The position numbers and the translations under genes were made by a program. From contig JAGOTP010000013.1 of the NCBI GenBank assembly GCA_018061755.1, forward strand, positions 1 to 33,211: a DNA stretch of 33,211 bases, given 5' to 3'. This stretch comes from Patescibacteria group bacterium (lineage in GTDB: Bacteria; Patescibacteriota; Patescibacteriia; 2-12-FULL-60-25). Every line of letters starts with the position of its first letter. Within the stretch, counting starts at the first letter, position 1. Under the pieces are notes generated by a model. That model was not told where the DNA came from. It worked only from the letters and a program-made list of their open reading frames with translations, and made no database searches. This document shows, one piece after another, positions 15,081-22,493 of the stretch.

Positions 15081-15875
15081 TTAGCGCGATGTACCCACTT
15101 CCGTCGCCTCCATAGTTACCGCTCCCCCGAGCGTACCTTGTACAGATTTCACCATTCCTTTTCCCTTTACCCACCATTCCACCCCGCTAGAGATCGTATT
15201 CCCATTAAAATCTGTACTACTGATAATCCTCATAGCCTCAAAACGCCCTGCAGGAACCGTGACCGTTTCTTTTTCGACCGCAGCTCGCCGGATCGCTACC
15301 TCCATCTTCACTACTCCCGCACGCTTATCCAAGACATCGGGGCGTCCGCGCGGGGTCAGCTTGATGGTATATTTCGCATCCCACTCCTGACCCGCGGAGA
15401 TACGTGCAGGCATGAACTGCCCCTCAGAAGATAGTGTTTCGATGTCCGCGCCACGCGCCATGGCTCCGTCTGCTTCTGTCAAAGAAATGGCGTCCGCGAA
15501 TCCTTTTGCCACTAAGGATCCATTTTCACATTTGTACTCTAGGGTTATCTCTAGAGGAGGTACCCCGGGGCGACTAATCGAATTCTTCACAACCGCCTTA
15601 CTCGCCGTCGCTTCCAGCACGTTCACGCGGGAGGTGTTACTTCCACCCGTCCCTCCCTGCGTTCGATACGCGATGGTGTATCCCGCCCTAAGCGGATAGT
15701 ACTCGTTTCCACAAGCGCTTACTTCTGCTTCAGGAGCAGGTTCAACAGGCGTTTCTGAACCAAACGGATACTCCGGTGTCGGCTCAGGGGTACGGGCACG
15801 ACTACGGCAACCAGCCCCCATCAATACAACGAGCGCAAGGAAGGAAACGAGAGATAACAAAGGTTTTTTAGTCAT
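15081..15875 (-). CDS. Lipoprotein with TapB/DUF3108-like domain
   Basis: The 264-residue product begins with a lipoprotein signal (LLSLVSFLALVVLMGAGC, lipobox Cys23) and a Pro/Glu-rich spacer up to about residue 52. The globular domain opens with CGNEYYPLRAGYTIAYRT and ends with EWWVKGKGMVKSVQG. Both are typical of the beta-barrel-like TapB/DUF3108 fold found in periplasmic or surface lipoproteins. The central VTVPAGRFEAMRI is another hallmark of that fold. Function is unknown. An extended -10 (15895-15903) lies about 20 bases before the ATG, and no Shine-Dalgarno sequence is seen. Confidence 0.85.
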   Translation of the reverse strand: MTKKPLLSLVSFLALVVLMGAGCRSRARTPEPTPEYPFGSETPVEPAPEAEVSACGNEYYPLRAGYTIAYRTQGGTGGSNTSRVNVLEATASKAVVKNSISRPGVPPLEITLEYKCENGSLVAKGFADAISLTEADGAMARGADIETLSSEGQFMPARISAGQEWDAKYTIKLTPRGRPDVLDKRAGVVKMEVAIRRAAVEKETVTVPAGRFEAMRIISSTDFNGNTISSGVEWWVKGKGMVKSVQGTLGGAVTMEATEVGTSR

Positions 15876-15894
15876 AAAATGGGATGTTACACGA

Positions 15895-15903
15895 ATTGTA
15901 TCA
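15895..15903 (-). promoter_or_regulatory. Extended -10 promoter TGATACAAT
   Basis: On the - strand TGATACAAT fits TGnTATAAT with one mismatch and lies 19 bases before the ATG at 15875. It implies a 5' leader of about 13 bases without a ribosome binding site. Confidence 0.5.
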
Positions 15904-15979
15904 CCCTTTTCTTAATTACCATATTCGCTCAGCAGCAAGAACATCTGTACACCTGTTCTTTTTCCTGGTTCTTTTGTCA

Positions 15980-16009
15980 TTGACGCACAGCACTTTACTC
16001 CGTTACGAT
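15980..16009 (+). promoter_or_regulatory. Promoter of the VOC protein gene
   Basis: TTGACG (15980-15985) and TACGAT (16004-16009) are separated by 18 bases. The start codon at 16020 follows ten bases after the -10, so the mRNA would be nearly leaderless. Confidence 0.45.
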
Positions 16010-16019
16010 CACACCTGAT

Positions 16020-16451
16020 ATGCCGACCATCAACCCTTACATCAACTTCAACGGAAATGCCGAGGAAGCCTTTACCTTTTACAAATCCGTGTTTGGTGGA
16101 GAGTTTGGAAAGATTATTCGCTTCAAAGACATGGCAAGCCCTGAATTCCCTGTACCGGAAAACGAGGCAAATAAAATAGTGCGGATTGTTTTGCCGATTG
16201 GGAAAAATGTGTTCATCGCAAATGACGTTCCCGAAAGCATGGGGCGAGTAAACGAACAGGAAAACCGTTCAAAAATAGCCGTCATCGCAGACAGTCGTGA
16301 AGAAGCCGACAGATTATTTAACGGACTTTCCGCAGGTGGAAGTGTTGAGATGCCTATCATGGACAGTCCTTGGGGTTCGTATTTTGGAATGTTCAGAGAC
16401 AAATTTGGGATTGAATGGACCGTGGAGTTCGATTCACAAAAAAATTCCTAA
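16020..16451 (+). CDS. VOC family protein (PhnB-like glyoxalase fold)
   Basis: The 143-residue product starts INPYINFNGNAEEAFTFYKSVFGGE, the standard opening of PhnB-like vicinal-oxygen-chelate proteins. It ends with MDSPWGSYFGMFRDKFGIEWTV, the matching closing motif. The fold is two beta-alpha-beta-beta-beta units. Many PhnB-like members have no known substrate, so none is assigned. The reductase gene follows 27 bases later on the same strand, so they likely form one transcript. Confidence 0.93.
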   Translation: MPTINPYINFNGNAEEAFTFYKSVFGGEFGKIIRFKDMASPEFPVPENEANKIVRIVLPIGKNVFIANDVPESMGRVNEQENRSKIAVIADSREEADRLFNGLSAGGSVEMPIMDSPWGSYFGMFRDKFGIEWTVEFDSQKNS

Positions 16452-16478
16452 GATTGAGCGCGGTCCCACCCGTCTATT

Positions 16479-17033
16479 ATGAGAAGACTCGTCATGTGGA
16501 ACGTCGTGACGCTCGACGGTTGCTTCGAAGGAGAAAAGCCATGGGATCTGTCTTTCCATACAGTCGTCTGGGGGCCGGAGTTGGAAGCGTTGAGTCTCGA
16601 ACAGTTGCGAGAAGCCGACATGCTTGTCTTTGGCGAACACACCTACAAAGGCATGGCTGAATACTGGCCGACCGCGGAAGCAGAAGGAGAAGTCACTCCG
16701 CTCATGAATACTATCGCCAAGGTGGTCTGTTCTTCCTCACGAGAAACAGCTGACTGGAACAACACGACGATTATTCGTGATGCAGTCTCTGAATTGAGGC
16801 AGCTCAAAGAACAGGGTGACAAGCCGATGTACCTCTTTGGAAGCGGAAAGCTTGCCCAGTCTCTCATGAATGCCGGACTGATTGATGAAATTCGCTTGTG
16901 CGTTGCGCCAATTATCTTAGGCAAGGGCCGTCGATTGTTCAGCGACGAGAATATGACGCACAATCTCAAACTACTTGAATCTCGATCGCTGCAGAATGGT
17001 GGTGTGATTCTGAGGTATGAGGTAAATGGATAA
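16479..17033 (+). CDS. Dihydrofolate reductase family protein (RibD C-terminal type)
   Basis: The 184 residues form a RibD_C/DHFR-like fold: an N-terminal strand MRRLVMWNVVTLDGCFEG, then ADMLVFGEHTYKGMAEYW, then PMYLFGSGKLAQSLMNAGLIDEIRLCVAPIILGKGRRLF. These match the YyaP/YwjB type of NADPH-binding reductases. The physiological substrate is unknown; a folate or riboflavin role is not implied by context. It is probably co-transcribed with the VOC gene. Its stop is 10 bases from the stop of the opposite DUF3592 gene. Confidence 0.92.
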   Translation: MRRLVMWNVVTLDGCFEGEKPWDLSFHTVVWGPELEALSLEQLREADMLVFGEHTYKGMAEYWPTAEAEGEVTPLMNTIAKVVCSSSRETADWNNTTIIRDAVSELRQLKEQGDKPMYLFGSGKLAQSLMNAGLIDEIRLCVAPIILGKGRRLFSDENMTHNLKLLESRSLQNGGVILRYEVNG

Positions 17034-17043
17034 TTCGTCCATT

Positions 17044-17664
17044 CTACTTCCCATTTTTACCACTCTTATTCTTTTTCTGTGAGTAAAATTCCGTTCTCAC
17101 TTTGAAGCTCAGTTCAGGATGTCTCCCTTCGAACCATTTCTTCCATCGAAATAAGAGATACATTAAAACACCAGTAATCAAAACGGAAAGCAAGAAATGA
17201 TGGATTTTGGCAGGAAAATCGAAGAAGCTCTTTGAAGGGTCATTCGGATTTACCCAAACGAGGGTCGCTTCGCCAACCTTATATGGAGTCGCCTCTTGAA
17301 GAAAAAACAAACTGGAGCCTTGTGAGAAACTACTACCGTTATAGGTCTGCCCGTTATAGGCGTAGCTGTAACTATATTTATAACCCGATATACGTCTTGA
17401 ACGATTAGGAAATAACTGCTGCTTCCCAGCCACTTTAGACAGCTTAACTACGTCAGTCCTATAATCTTTATCGACACTTTGTAGTGAAGCAGGAACACGA
17501 ATCCAACCTTCTTTTTCATGTATATAAGTATCGTGAACACGACCACTGGTTATAACTACGACACTCAAAATATTGATAAAAATGATTCCACAGAAAATTT
17601 GGAATATCCAGAACCACTTTCTTGTTTTCCGTAACTTATCGCCCAATTCTTGATCAGGGTTCAT
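17044..17664 (-). CDS. DUF3592 family membrane protein
   Basis: The 206-residue product has an N-terminal TM helix (about 18-40), an extracytoplasmic beta-rich domain with YKYSYSYAYNGQTYNGSSF and VGEATLVWVNPNDPSKSF, and a second TM helix (about 152-170). A basic C-terminal tail follows. The (Y)-x-NG-x-x-Y...Y-x-x-G-...-V-x-x-NP-x-x-P pattern is the DUF3592 signature. The role is unknown. A TACAGT box lies about nine bases before the ATG, again without a Shine-Dalgarno sequence. Confidence 0.85.
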   Translation of the reverse strand: MNPDQELGDKLRKTRKWFWIFQIFCGIIFINILSVVVITSGRVHDTYIHEKEGWIRVPASLQSVDKDYRTDVVKLSKVAGKQQLFPNRSRRISGYKYSYSYAYNGQTYNGSSFSQGSSLFFLQEATPYKVGEATLVWVNPNDPSKSFFDFPAKIHHFLLSVLITGVLMYLLFRWKKWFEGRHPELSFKVRTEFYSQKKNKSGKNGK

Positions 17665-17770
17665 AAAAAGAACTGTATGATGGGGATTTTAGCACAATTG
17701 ATAACCGTTGTCTTATATTACGACGATGTCAGAACGATTCGAGTGGTGCGTTTTTATGATTATTACCACA

Positions 17771-17779
17771 TGCTATGCT
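17771..17779 (+). promoter_or_regulatory. Extended -10 promoter TGCTATGCT
   Basis: TGCTATGCT lies 15 bases before the ATG at 17795. Transcription would begin about eight bases before the start codon. No Shine-Dalgarno sequence is visible. Confidence 0.45.
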
Positions 17780-17794
17780 CTCCCCTATCAAACT

Positions 17795-18703
17795 ATGAAC
17801 ATTCTGATTGTGACCGGTGGAAATTCCTCAGAACGCGAGATCTCGTTTATGTCTTCTACCAACGTAAAACACGTGTTAGAAGCGAATAAGCATAGCGTTG
17901 AACTGTTTGATTTCCGGGAAGGATATGAAGCGCTCGCCAAAGCACTCGATCGTGCGGATATTTGTTTTCCCGTCATGCATGGCAAGGAAGGCGAAGATGG
18001 AACATTATATCGATATCTAGAGTCGTCGGGAAAGCCATTTGTCGGATCTGATTCGGCGGGTGCAAAAATTGCTTGCGATAAGATTCTTTTCAAAAGCTAT
18101 TGTGATGAACAAGGCATTGCTACGGCAGCTTGGTCTGTCATCACTGCACAAGAGGACATTCGTAAATTCGGTTTTCCCTGTGTCTTAAAGGCAGCAAATG
18201 GTGGCTCCTCACACGAAGTTGCTCTCTTGTTTCACGAACATGACCTCGAAAGTGAGAAGGTAAAGACAATCCTTAGTCTGACAGACCATTTTTTCATTGA
18301 AAGATATCTGCAAGGGATCGAAGTAACCGTTGGAGTACTTATTGACACTCCTCTTCCGGTCATCGAAATCACTCCGCCGCAGGACGGATGGTTCGATTAC
18401 GAACATAAATATTCTGGGAAAAGCCAAGAGATCGCCTTCGCTCCGTCACTTTCGGAACCGGTTCAGAAACGGGCGCAAGAAATAGCTTTAAAGATTCATC
18501 GGGACTTAGGGTTAAAAAGCTTCTCTCGCACTGACATGATCGTTGTGGACAACATTCCCTATGTTCTCGAAGTAAATACACCCGCCGGAGTCGGACTGAC
18601 ACCTCAGAGCTTATTTCCAAAAGCAACGGCAGCTGCAGGTATTTCTTTTGAGGAATTTGTAGATACAATTATCCATGCTGCTTTGCCAAAAACCATCATT
18701 TAG
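17795..18703 (+). CDS. D-alanine--D-alanine ligase-like ATP-grasp protein
   Basis: The 302-residue product has the Ddl layout. The N-terminal glycine loop is VTGGNSSEREISFMSS. FPVMHGKEGEDGTLYRYLE matches the Ddl F-x-hydrophobic-HG-x-x-GEDG motif, and the ATP-grasp lid VLKAANGGSSHEVAL is present. The metal-binding end reads EVNTPAGVGLTPQSLFPKA. The last motif differs from the usual NT-x-PG-M/L-T by extra residues, so the substrate may not be D-alanine. If it is a true ligase it makes the dipeptide for peptidoglycan. I start at the ATG at 17795, which opens the glycine-loop strand directly. The 3' end overlaps the DedA gene by eight bases tail to tail. Confidence 0.85.
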   Translation: MNILIVTGGNSSEREISFMSSTNVKHVLEANKHSVELFDFREGYEALAKALDRADICFPVMHGKEGEDGTLYRYLESSGKPFVGSDSAGAKIACDKILFKSYCDEQGIATAAWSVITAQEDIRKFGFPCVLKAANGGSSHEVALLFHEHDLESEKVKTILSLTDHFFIERYLQGIEVTVGVLIDTPLPVIEITPPQDGWFDYEHKYSGKSQEIAFAPSLSEPVQKRAQEIALKIHRDLGLKSFSRTDMIVVDNIPYVLEVNTPAGVGLTPQSLFPKATAAAGISFEEFVDTIIHAALPKTII

Positions 18704-19364
18704 AATCAGACGGAGTAGACGAATCTTTAAACAACGTTCGGCGCTTGTAATAAAGCCCCGCGAGGAGAGCAACGAGGACTAAGACAATCACGATCTGGAT
18801 GATAGACTCCCCTTTTTGAATTCCTCGGATCAACCCTTTGTAACCCTCCAAACCAGCATATCCAAGATACAGGTAGATAAAATTGCGCACGATATTTCCC
18901 AAGAAGGTTGAGGTAAGGAAGGTGGGGAGATCGAGCTTGATCGCTCCACAGACGAACGAAACGGGCGCACTCGGGACAAGCGGTACAGCCCGCGCCGCAA
19001 AAAGCACAAAGTTATCCTGCCAGCCTTTTTTCAATCTTTGGCCAATCTGCTCTACTTGCGCATGTGTGACACCGATATATTTGCCAAATTTTTTCATAAC
19101 GACATCTTCCATCTTGTCAGCGATGACATAGATCAACCAGGTAGCCGCTGTTTTTCCGATAGAACCTAGGACAGCTAGCAGAAAGAGATACGCGATCCCC
19201 TCATACTTGATCTGGGCTAACGAACCGGCCAGGCTCATGACCACGGGAGAAGGAATGGGCGTGATGATTTCCTCAACAACTGATCCAATCACAACGAACG
19301 CCTCCAGAGGAACGACACTGGCCATGGACTGTAGGAATTCGATAACAGCGTTGAAGAAAGACAT
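18696..19364 (-). CDS. DedA family membrane protein (VTT domain)
   Basis: The 222-residue product has the SNARE-associated/VTT layout. A re-entrant hydrophobic segment (FVVIGSVVEEIITPIPSPVVM) with acidic residues and the conserved PIPSP comes first, then three or more TM helices. The family motif FAARAVPLVPSAPVSFVCGA holds the essential arginine in the F-x-x-R-x-x-P pattern. DedA proteins scavenge lipid carriers such as undecaprenyl phosphate or phosphatidylethanolamine. The start could lie farther out, up to 19469, but the ATG at 19364 gives the usual length. Confidence 0.93.
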   Translation of the reverse strand: MSFFNAVIEFLQSMASVVPLEAFVVIGSVVEEIITPIPSPVVMSLAGSLAQIKYEGIAYLFLLAVLGSIGKTAATWLIYVIADKMEDVVMKKFGKYIGVTHAQVEQIGQRLKKGWQDNFVLFAARAVPLVPSAPVSFVCGAIKLDLPTFLTSTFLGNIVRNFIYLYLGYAGLEGYKGLIRGIQKGESIIQIVIVLVLVALLAGLYYKRRTLFKDSSTPSDSK

Positions 19365-19476
19365 AGAGCTGCCTAGCAGCATAAACGTATAACCGTCTTT
19401 ACGCGATAGGGCAAGAATAGGATATCGCATCATGTTAGGATGATGGAGTATACTAGAAAAAGTCTGCACTATCCTT

Positions 19477-20313
19477 ATGGAAACATATAAAACCGCTATC
19501 GAATCACAACCGAGGCTGAGTATTTCTGAAAGAAAGGAGATTCTAGCTCCTGCTCATTTTGTGAGTGTTTTTCATGAAACCAGGACGAGTTCTTTACCCG
19601 GCATCGATAAAGATGGCTTAAAGGTTCATTCAGACATCAAGCATATTGGAGGCGCAGAGGGAATGATGAGGCGTAATGAACTGATTGATACATTTCGACC
19701 AGCGGCTGTGAGTGCCAAAGGCCTTAGCCGGAATAATATCTATGGATATCCATTTTTAGAGCATGGAAATGGTTTTCTTGGAGCAAATCAGCGTTTTATA
19801 AAGAGAGACGTAGAAACAATACGCGATGATTTTAAGCGAAAACAAGAACGTACTCCCGACATCCTGGAAAAACTACACGTCACAACATTCGATGAATACC
19901 TGGGGAAAATAACGGCGTCAGAATATTTGAAATCACAGTATCCTGGAGAAATACTCGAGATGAAAGTGGATCCCAAGCAGGCCTTTGTTGGTGATTTGGA
20001 GTATATTACAAAGATTGAAGACAGCAGAAGTCATGGTATGTCAGAAGACGAAGCGGTCGAATATCAAGCAAAAGAATACTGGAAACACCTGGTCTCACTC
20101 GAAGAGTTTCTCAAATGGTACAAAAAGCCCGAATGGGCAGAAGACGGACAGAGTATCAAAGATCCAGAGACGTACAAAGACGGTGCCCCGTTCGGAACGA
20201 TGGGCTTTTATCTGATCAAAGGAGCTCCGGATCATCTTCCTCGTCAGATTGATCAGCCAGAGATATTGATCCCTCAAGACATCCCGCAAGAATATATTAA
20301 GTTAGTTCAGTAG
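19477..20313 (+). CDS. Unknown protein, possible ADP-ribosyltransferase-like N terminus
   Basis: The 278-residue soluble product belongs to no family I can name. Residues 32-48 read FHETRTSSLPGIDKDGL. This is close to the H-x-T...NL-x-x-I-x-x-x-GL pattern near the NAD-binding site in ART-fold proteins such as DarT or RNA 2'-phosphotransferase. Later stretches include ILEMKVDPKQAFVGDLEY (about residues 160-177). No second or third ART catalytic motif is clear, so this is only a suggestion. A TATACT box lies 23 bases before the ATG without a Shine-Dalgarno sequence. It is a single-gene unit ending at the 20342-20379 hairpin and divergent from the DedA gene. Confidence 0.75.
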   Translation: METYKTAIESQPRLSISERKEILAPAHFVSVFHETRTSSLPGIDKDGLKVHSDIKHIGGAEGMMRRNELIDTFRPAAVSAKGLSRNNIYGYPFLEHGNGFLGANQRFIKRDVETIRDDFKRKQERTPDILEKLHVTTFDEYLGKITASEYLKSQYPGEILEMKVDPKQAFVGDLEYITKIEDSRSHGMSEDEAVEYQAKEYWKHLVSLEEFLKWYKKPEWAEDGQSIKDPETYKDGAPFGTMGFYLIKGAPDHLPRQIDQPEILIPQDIPQEYIKLVQ

Positions 20314-20341
20314 CTTATACTCGTTGTTCACTACTACGTAA

Positions 20342-20379
20342 GACCGCCTTTACGCGAGAGGATATGCGTAAAGGCGGTC
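20342..20379 (+). terminator. Hairpin between two convergent genes
   Basis: A 14-bp perfect stem (20342-20355 with 20366-20379) has a 10-base loop and lies between convergent genes ending at 20313 and 20399. There is no clean T run on either side, so termination may be weak or bidirectional. Confidence 0.65.
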
Positions 20380-20398
20380 AGAAGCAGATCTTCGACGA

Positions 20399-21046
20399 TC
20401 AGGGGGTCCATCCGCTGTGATCGATCAGCGTCACGGTAAACGCACGGGGACTGGTATCCGATAGCGCCTCGCGAATACAAAACCGCCAGCTATTGCTATG
20501 CGTTCCATTACGGGTATCCCCGACTCCATACCAATCAACCTCGTGGCGCTTCAGGGTTCGGTACCAGCTATAGAAGCCCTGCATATCCTTCGGAGTCGGT
20601 GTGCCGATGAATACGATGCGGAAACGGGCACGCATCCCCTTGGTCTCCGTCACGAACTCGAAATGTTTCCTCATGGTGAAGATCCCGGTTACCGCCGTAT
20701 CGAACCAGATCCAGACCCGCTGAGGCCCATTCGAGTGCAGGAGGTAATAGCCCTGATGGTCCTTCTTGAGGAGGAAGAGCAGCTCCTCCGGATGAGGCGC
20801 TGGTACGTACTTATATGACCTGACCAGGAGGCTGAGGGCCAGGTACAATAGAAAAAAACCAGCGATCAGCGGACGGTGGCTCACGGGCACATCCAACTCA
20901 TGGCAGGTGAAACGCCAGTTGAAATAGACAACCGCCAAACCACCAAAGAGCAACGAAATCGGCCCATACCACAGCTTCCACCTATCACGCTCGACCTGGG
21001 TAGAACGAAGCCATGGCAGATCATCGAAGATCGGTGGCCAGTTCAT
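20399..21046 (-). CDS. Hypothetical two-TM membrane protein
   Basis: The 215-residue product has two TM helices (about 28-44 and 60-78) and a soluble C-terminal domain of about 135 residues. That domain is rich in aromatic residues (WIWFDTAVTG, FYSWYRTLKRHEVDWYGVG). I know no family for it. AAGGAG lies nine bases before the ATG at 21046, so the start is good and, unlike many neighbours, has a ribosome binding site. It is a single-gene unit. Confidence 0.8.
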   Translation of the reverse strand: MNWPPIFDDLPWLRSTQVERDRWKLWYGPISLLFGGLAVVYFNWRFTCHELDVPVSHRPLIAGFFLLYLALSLLVRSYKYVPAPHPEELLFLLKKDHQGYYLLHSNGPQRVWIWFDTAVTGIFTMRKHFEFVTETKGMRARFRIVFIGTPTPKDMQGFYSWYRTLKRHEVDWYGVGDTRNGTHSNSWRFCIREALSDTSPRAFTVTLIDHSGWTP

Positions 21047-21170
21047 GACGAATTCTCCTTCCCGCCTTCAGGAGCGCCGTGTGCACTCGTGTCAGCAAAC
21101 GAAAGAGTGTCTGGAAGAGAGATAAAAGTCAAACGAAGCTGTACAGGCGAGAACGCTTGTTATATAGAAG

Positions 21171-21689
21171 ATGTATATGGAAACATTGAGAATCATACGT
21201 GATATTGATCTTGGATTACACACAACTGAACCAGCTGCTTGGCGCAAACGTTTAGCGGGTCGAGCGGTTGTTTTTGATAGCAATAATCAGATCGCCTTGC
21301 TTCATGTGACTCGTCGAGACTATCACAAATTGCCCGGTGGAGGGGTGGAACAAGGGGAAGATATTCAAACAGCCCTGCGACGAGAAGCTCTAGAGGAGAT
21401 TGGTTGCTCCATTACAGACCTCAAAGAGCTAGGGATCATTGAGGAATATCGCAATGATTTTTCACAGCATCAAACGTCCCATTGCTTTGTCGCACGCGTA
21501 GCAGGAGAAAAAGGATCACCTCAGTTCACACAAGAAGAACAAGAAGATGGATTCCAGATTGTTTGGTTATCTTTAGAAAAGGCTATCGAACAGCTAGAAA
21601 CAGAACGAACAGATCTAGAAGCTTACGAAGGGAAATTTATGAATGCTCGGGATCTAACTTTTTTGCTGGCAGCTCAGCAAAAACTGTAA
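21171..21689 (+). CDS. Nudix hydrolase
   Basis: The 172-residue product contains the full Nudix box G-x5-E-x7-RE-U-x-EE-x-G-x-U at residues about 57-80 (GGVEQGEDIQTALRREALEE...). The enzyme would hydrolyse a nucleoside diphosphate linked to another moiety; the substrate cannot be read from the box. The flanking AVVFDSNNQIALLHV strand and the C-terminal IVWLSLEKA are family-typical. The start may be the ATG at 21171 or at 21177. The PAP2_C gene follows 60 bases later on the same strand. Confidence 0.95.
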   Translation: MYMETLRIIRDIDLGLHTTEPAAWRKRLAGRAVVFDSNNQIALLHVTRRDYHKLPGGGVEQGEDIQTALRREALEEIGCSITDLKELGIIEEYRNDFSQHQTSHCFVARVAGEKGSPQFTQEEQEDGFQIVWLSLEKAIEQLETERTDLEAYEGKFMNARDLTFLLAAQQKL

Positions 21690-21737
21690 CAAGAGCTTGG
21701 TAAATCGTCATCTGCACCTAAACCGGTCGTTTTGACG

Positions 21738-21743
21738 TACAAT
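21738..21743 (+). promoter_or_regulatory. -10 box TACAAT, leaderless start
   Basis: TACAAT ends six bases before the ATG at 21750, placing the expected transcription start at or next to that ATG. No Shine-Dalgarno sequence is present. Confidence 0.4.
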
Positions 21744-21749
21744 GACTAT

Positions 21750-22493
21750 ATGGAATTGATCCAGCGTGTTTTGTATACCTACCGAAAGATGCATCTGCAC
21801 CAGCAGTTCTATAAACAGCTGTTCCTTGGAATAGGAATCTTGCTGGTTAGTTTCGTGGCGAATTACGGTGCAAATCTCTATGCCAGTCAACGTGAAGGGA
21901 ATGTCGTAAATGACATGATTTTGGATTTGCTGCCGGTGGTGAATTTGGATTACATCTATTTAGAAGGATTCCTAGTTTTCATTGTCTTTATCGTCATCTT
22001 AGGCCTCTATCGACCAAATCGCCTTCCCTTCATGTTAAAGACCATCGGCCTTTTCATTCTTATCCGCTCGTTTTTCATTACACTGACCCATCTTTCACTC
22101 CCTCTGCCGGGCCTTGAGGCTCTCAAATACGCTCCAACCGGCAGCATGGTGCAGAAATTTAGCTCCGGCAACGATCTGTTCTTCTCAGGCCATACCGGCC
22201 TCCCCTTTCTCATTTCCCTGATTTTTTGGAAAGATAAACTACTGCGTTACATTTTTCTTGGGATGTCTATCTTCTTTGGCATCGCCGTGTTATTTGCTCA
22301 TGTGCACTACTCGATCGACGTCTTTGCCGCCTTCTTCATAACTTACGCCATCTACCAGCTAGCTGTTTGGCTGTTCACGAAGGATCATCGCTTGTTCCAC
22401 TTGGTTCAGCGGGAGGTAAGTAAGCTAGCGCTGCGCGGAAAGAAGCGTGGCCAGCTCGCCGAGACATCCGATCAACCGACATCACATTCTTGA
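21750..22493 (+). CDS. PAP2_C family membrane phosphatase (sphingomyelin-synthase-like)
   Basis: The 247-residue protein has about six TM helices (roughly 20-45, 65-85, 92-115, 145-163, 168-188 and 192-210). Between them are FSSGNDLFFSGHTGLPFL and AHVHYSIDVFAAFFITY. The SGHT histidine and the H-Y-S-I-D pair give the H-H-D triad of the PAP2_C branch, which includes sphingomyelin synthase-like enzymes. It probably cleaves or transfers a phosphate or phospho-head group on a lipid at the outer membrane face. The basic C-terminal tail overlaps, tail to tail, 119 bases of the M48-ABC1 gene. Patescibacteria usually cannot make their own lipids, so lipid remodelling is a plausible role. Confidence 0.87.
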   Translation: MELIQRVLYTYRKMHLHQQFYKQLFLGIGILLVSFVANYGANLYASQREGNVVNDMILDLLPVVNLDYIYLEGFLVFIVFIVILGLYRPNRLPFMLKTIGLFILIRSFFITLTHLSLPLPGLEALKYAPTGSMVQKFSSGNDLFFSGHTGLPFLISLIFWKDKLLRYIFLGMSIFFGIAVLFAHVHYSIDVFAAFFITYAIYQLAVWLFTKDHRLFHLVQREVSKLALRGKKRGQLAETSDQPTSHS

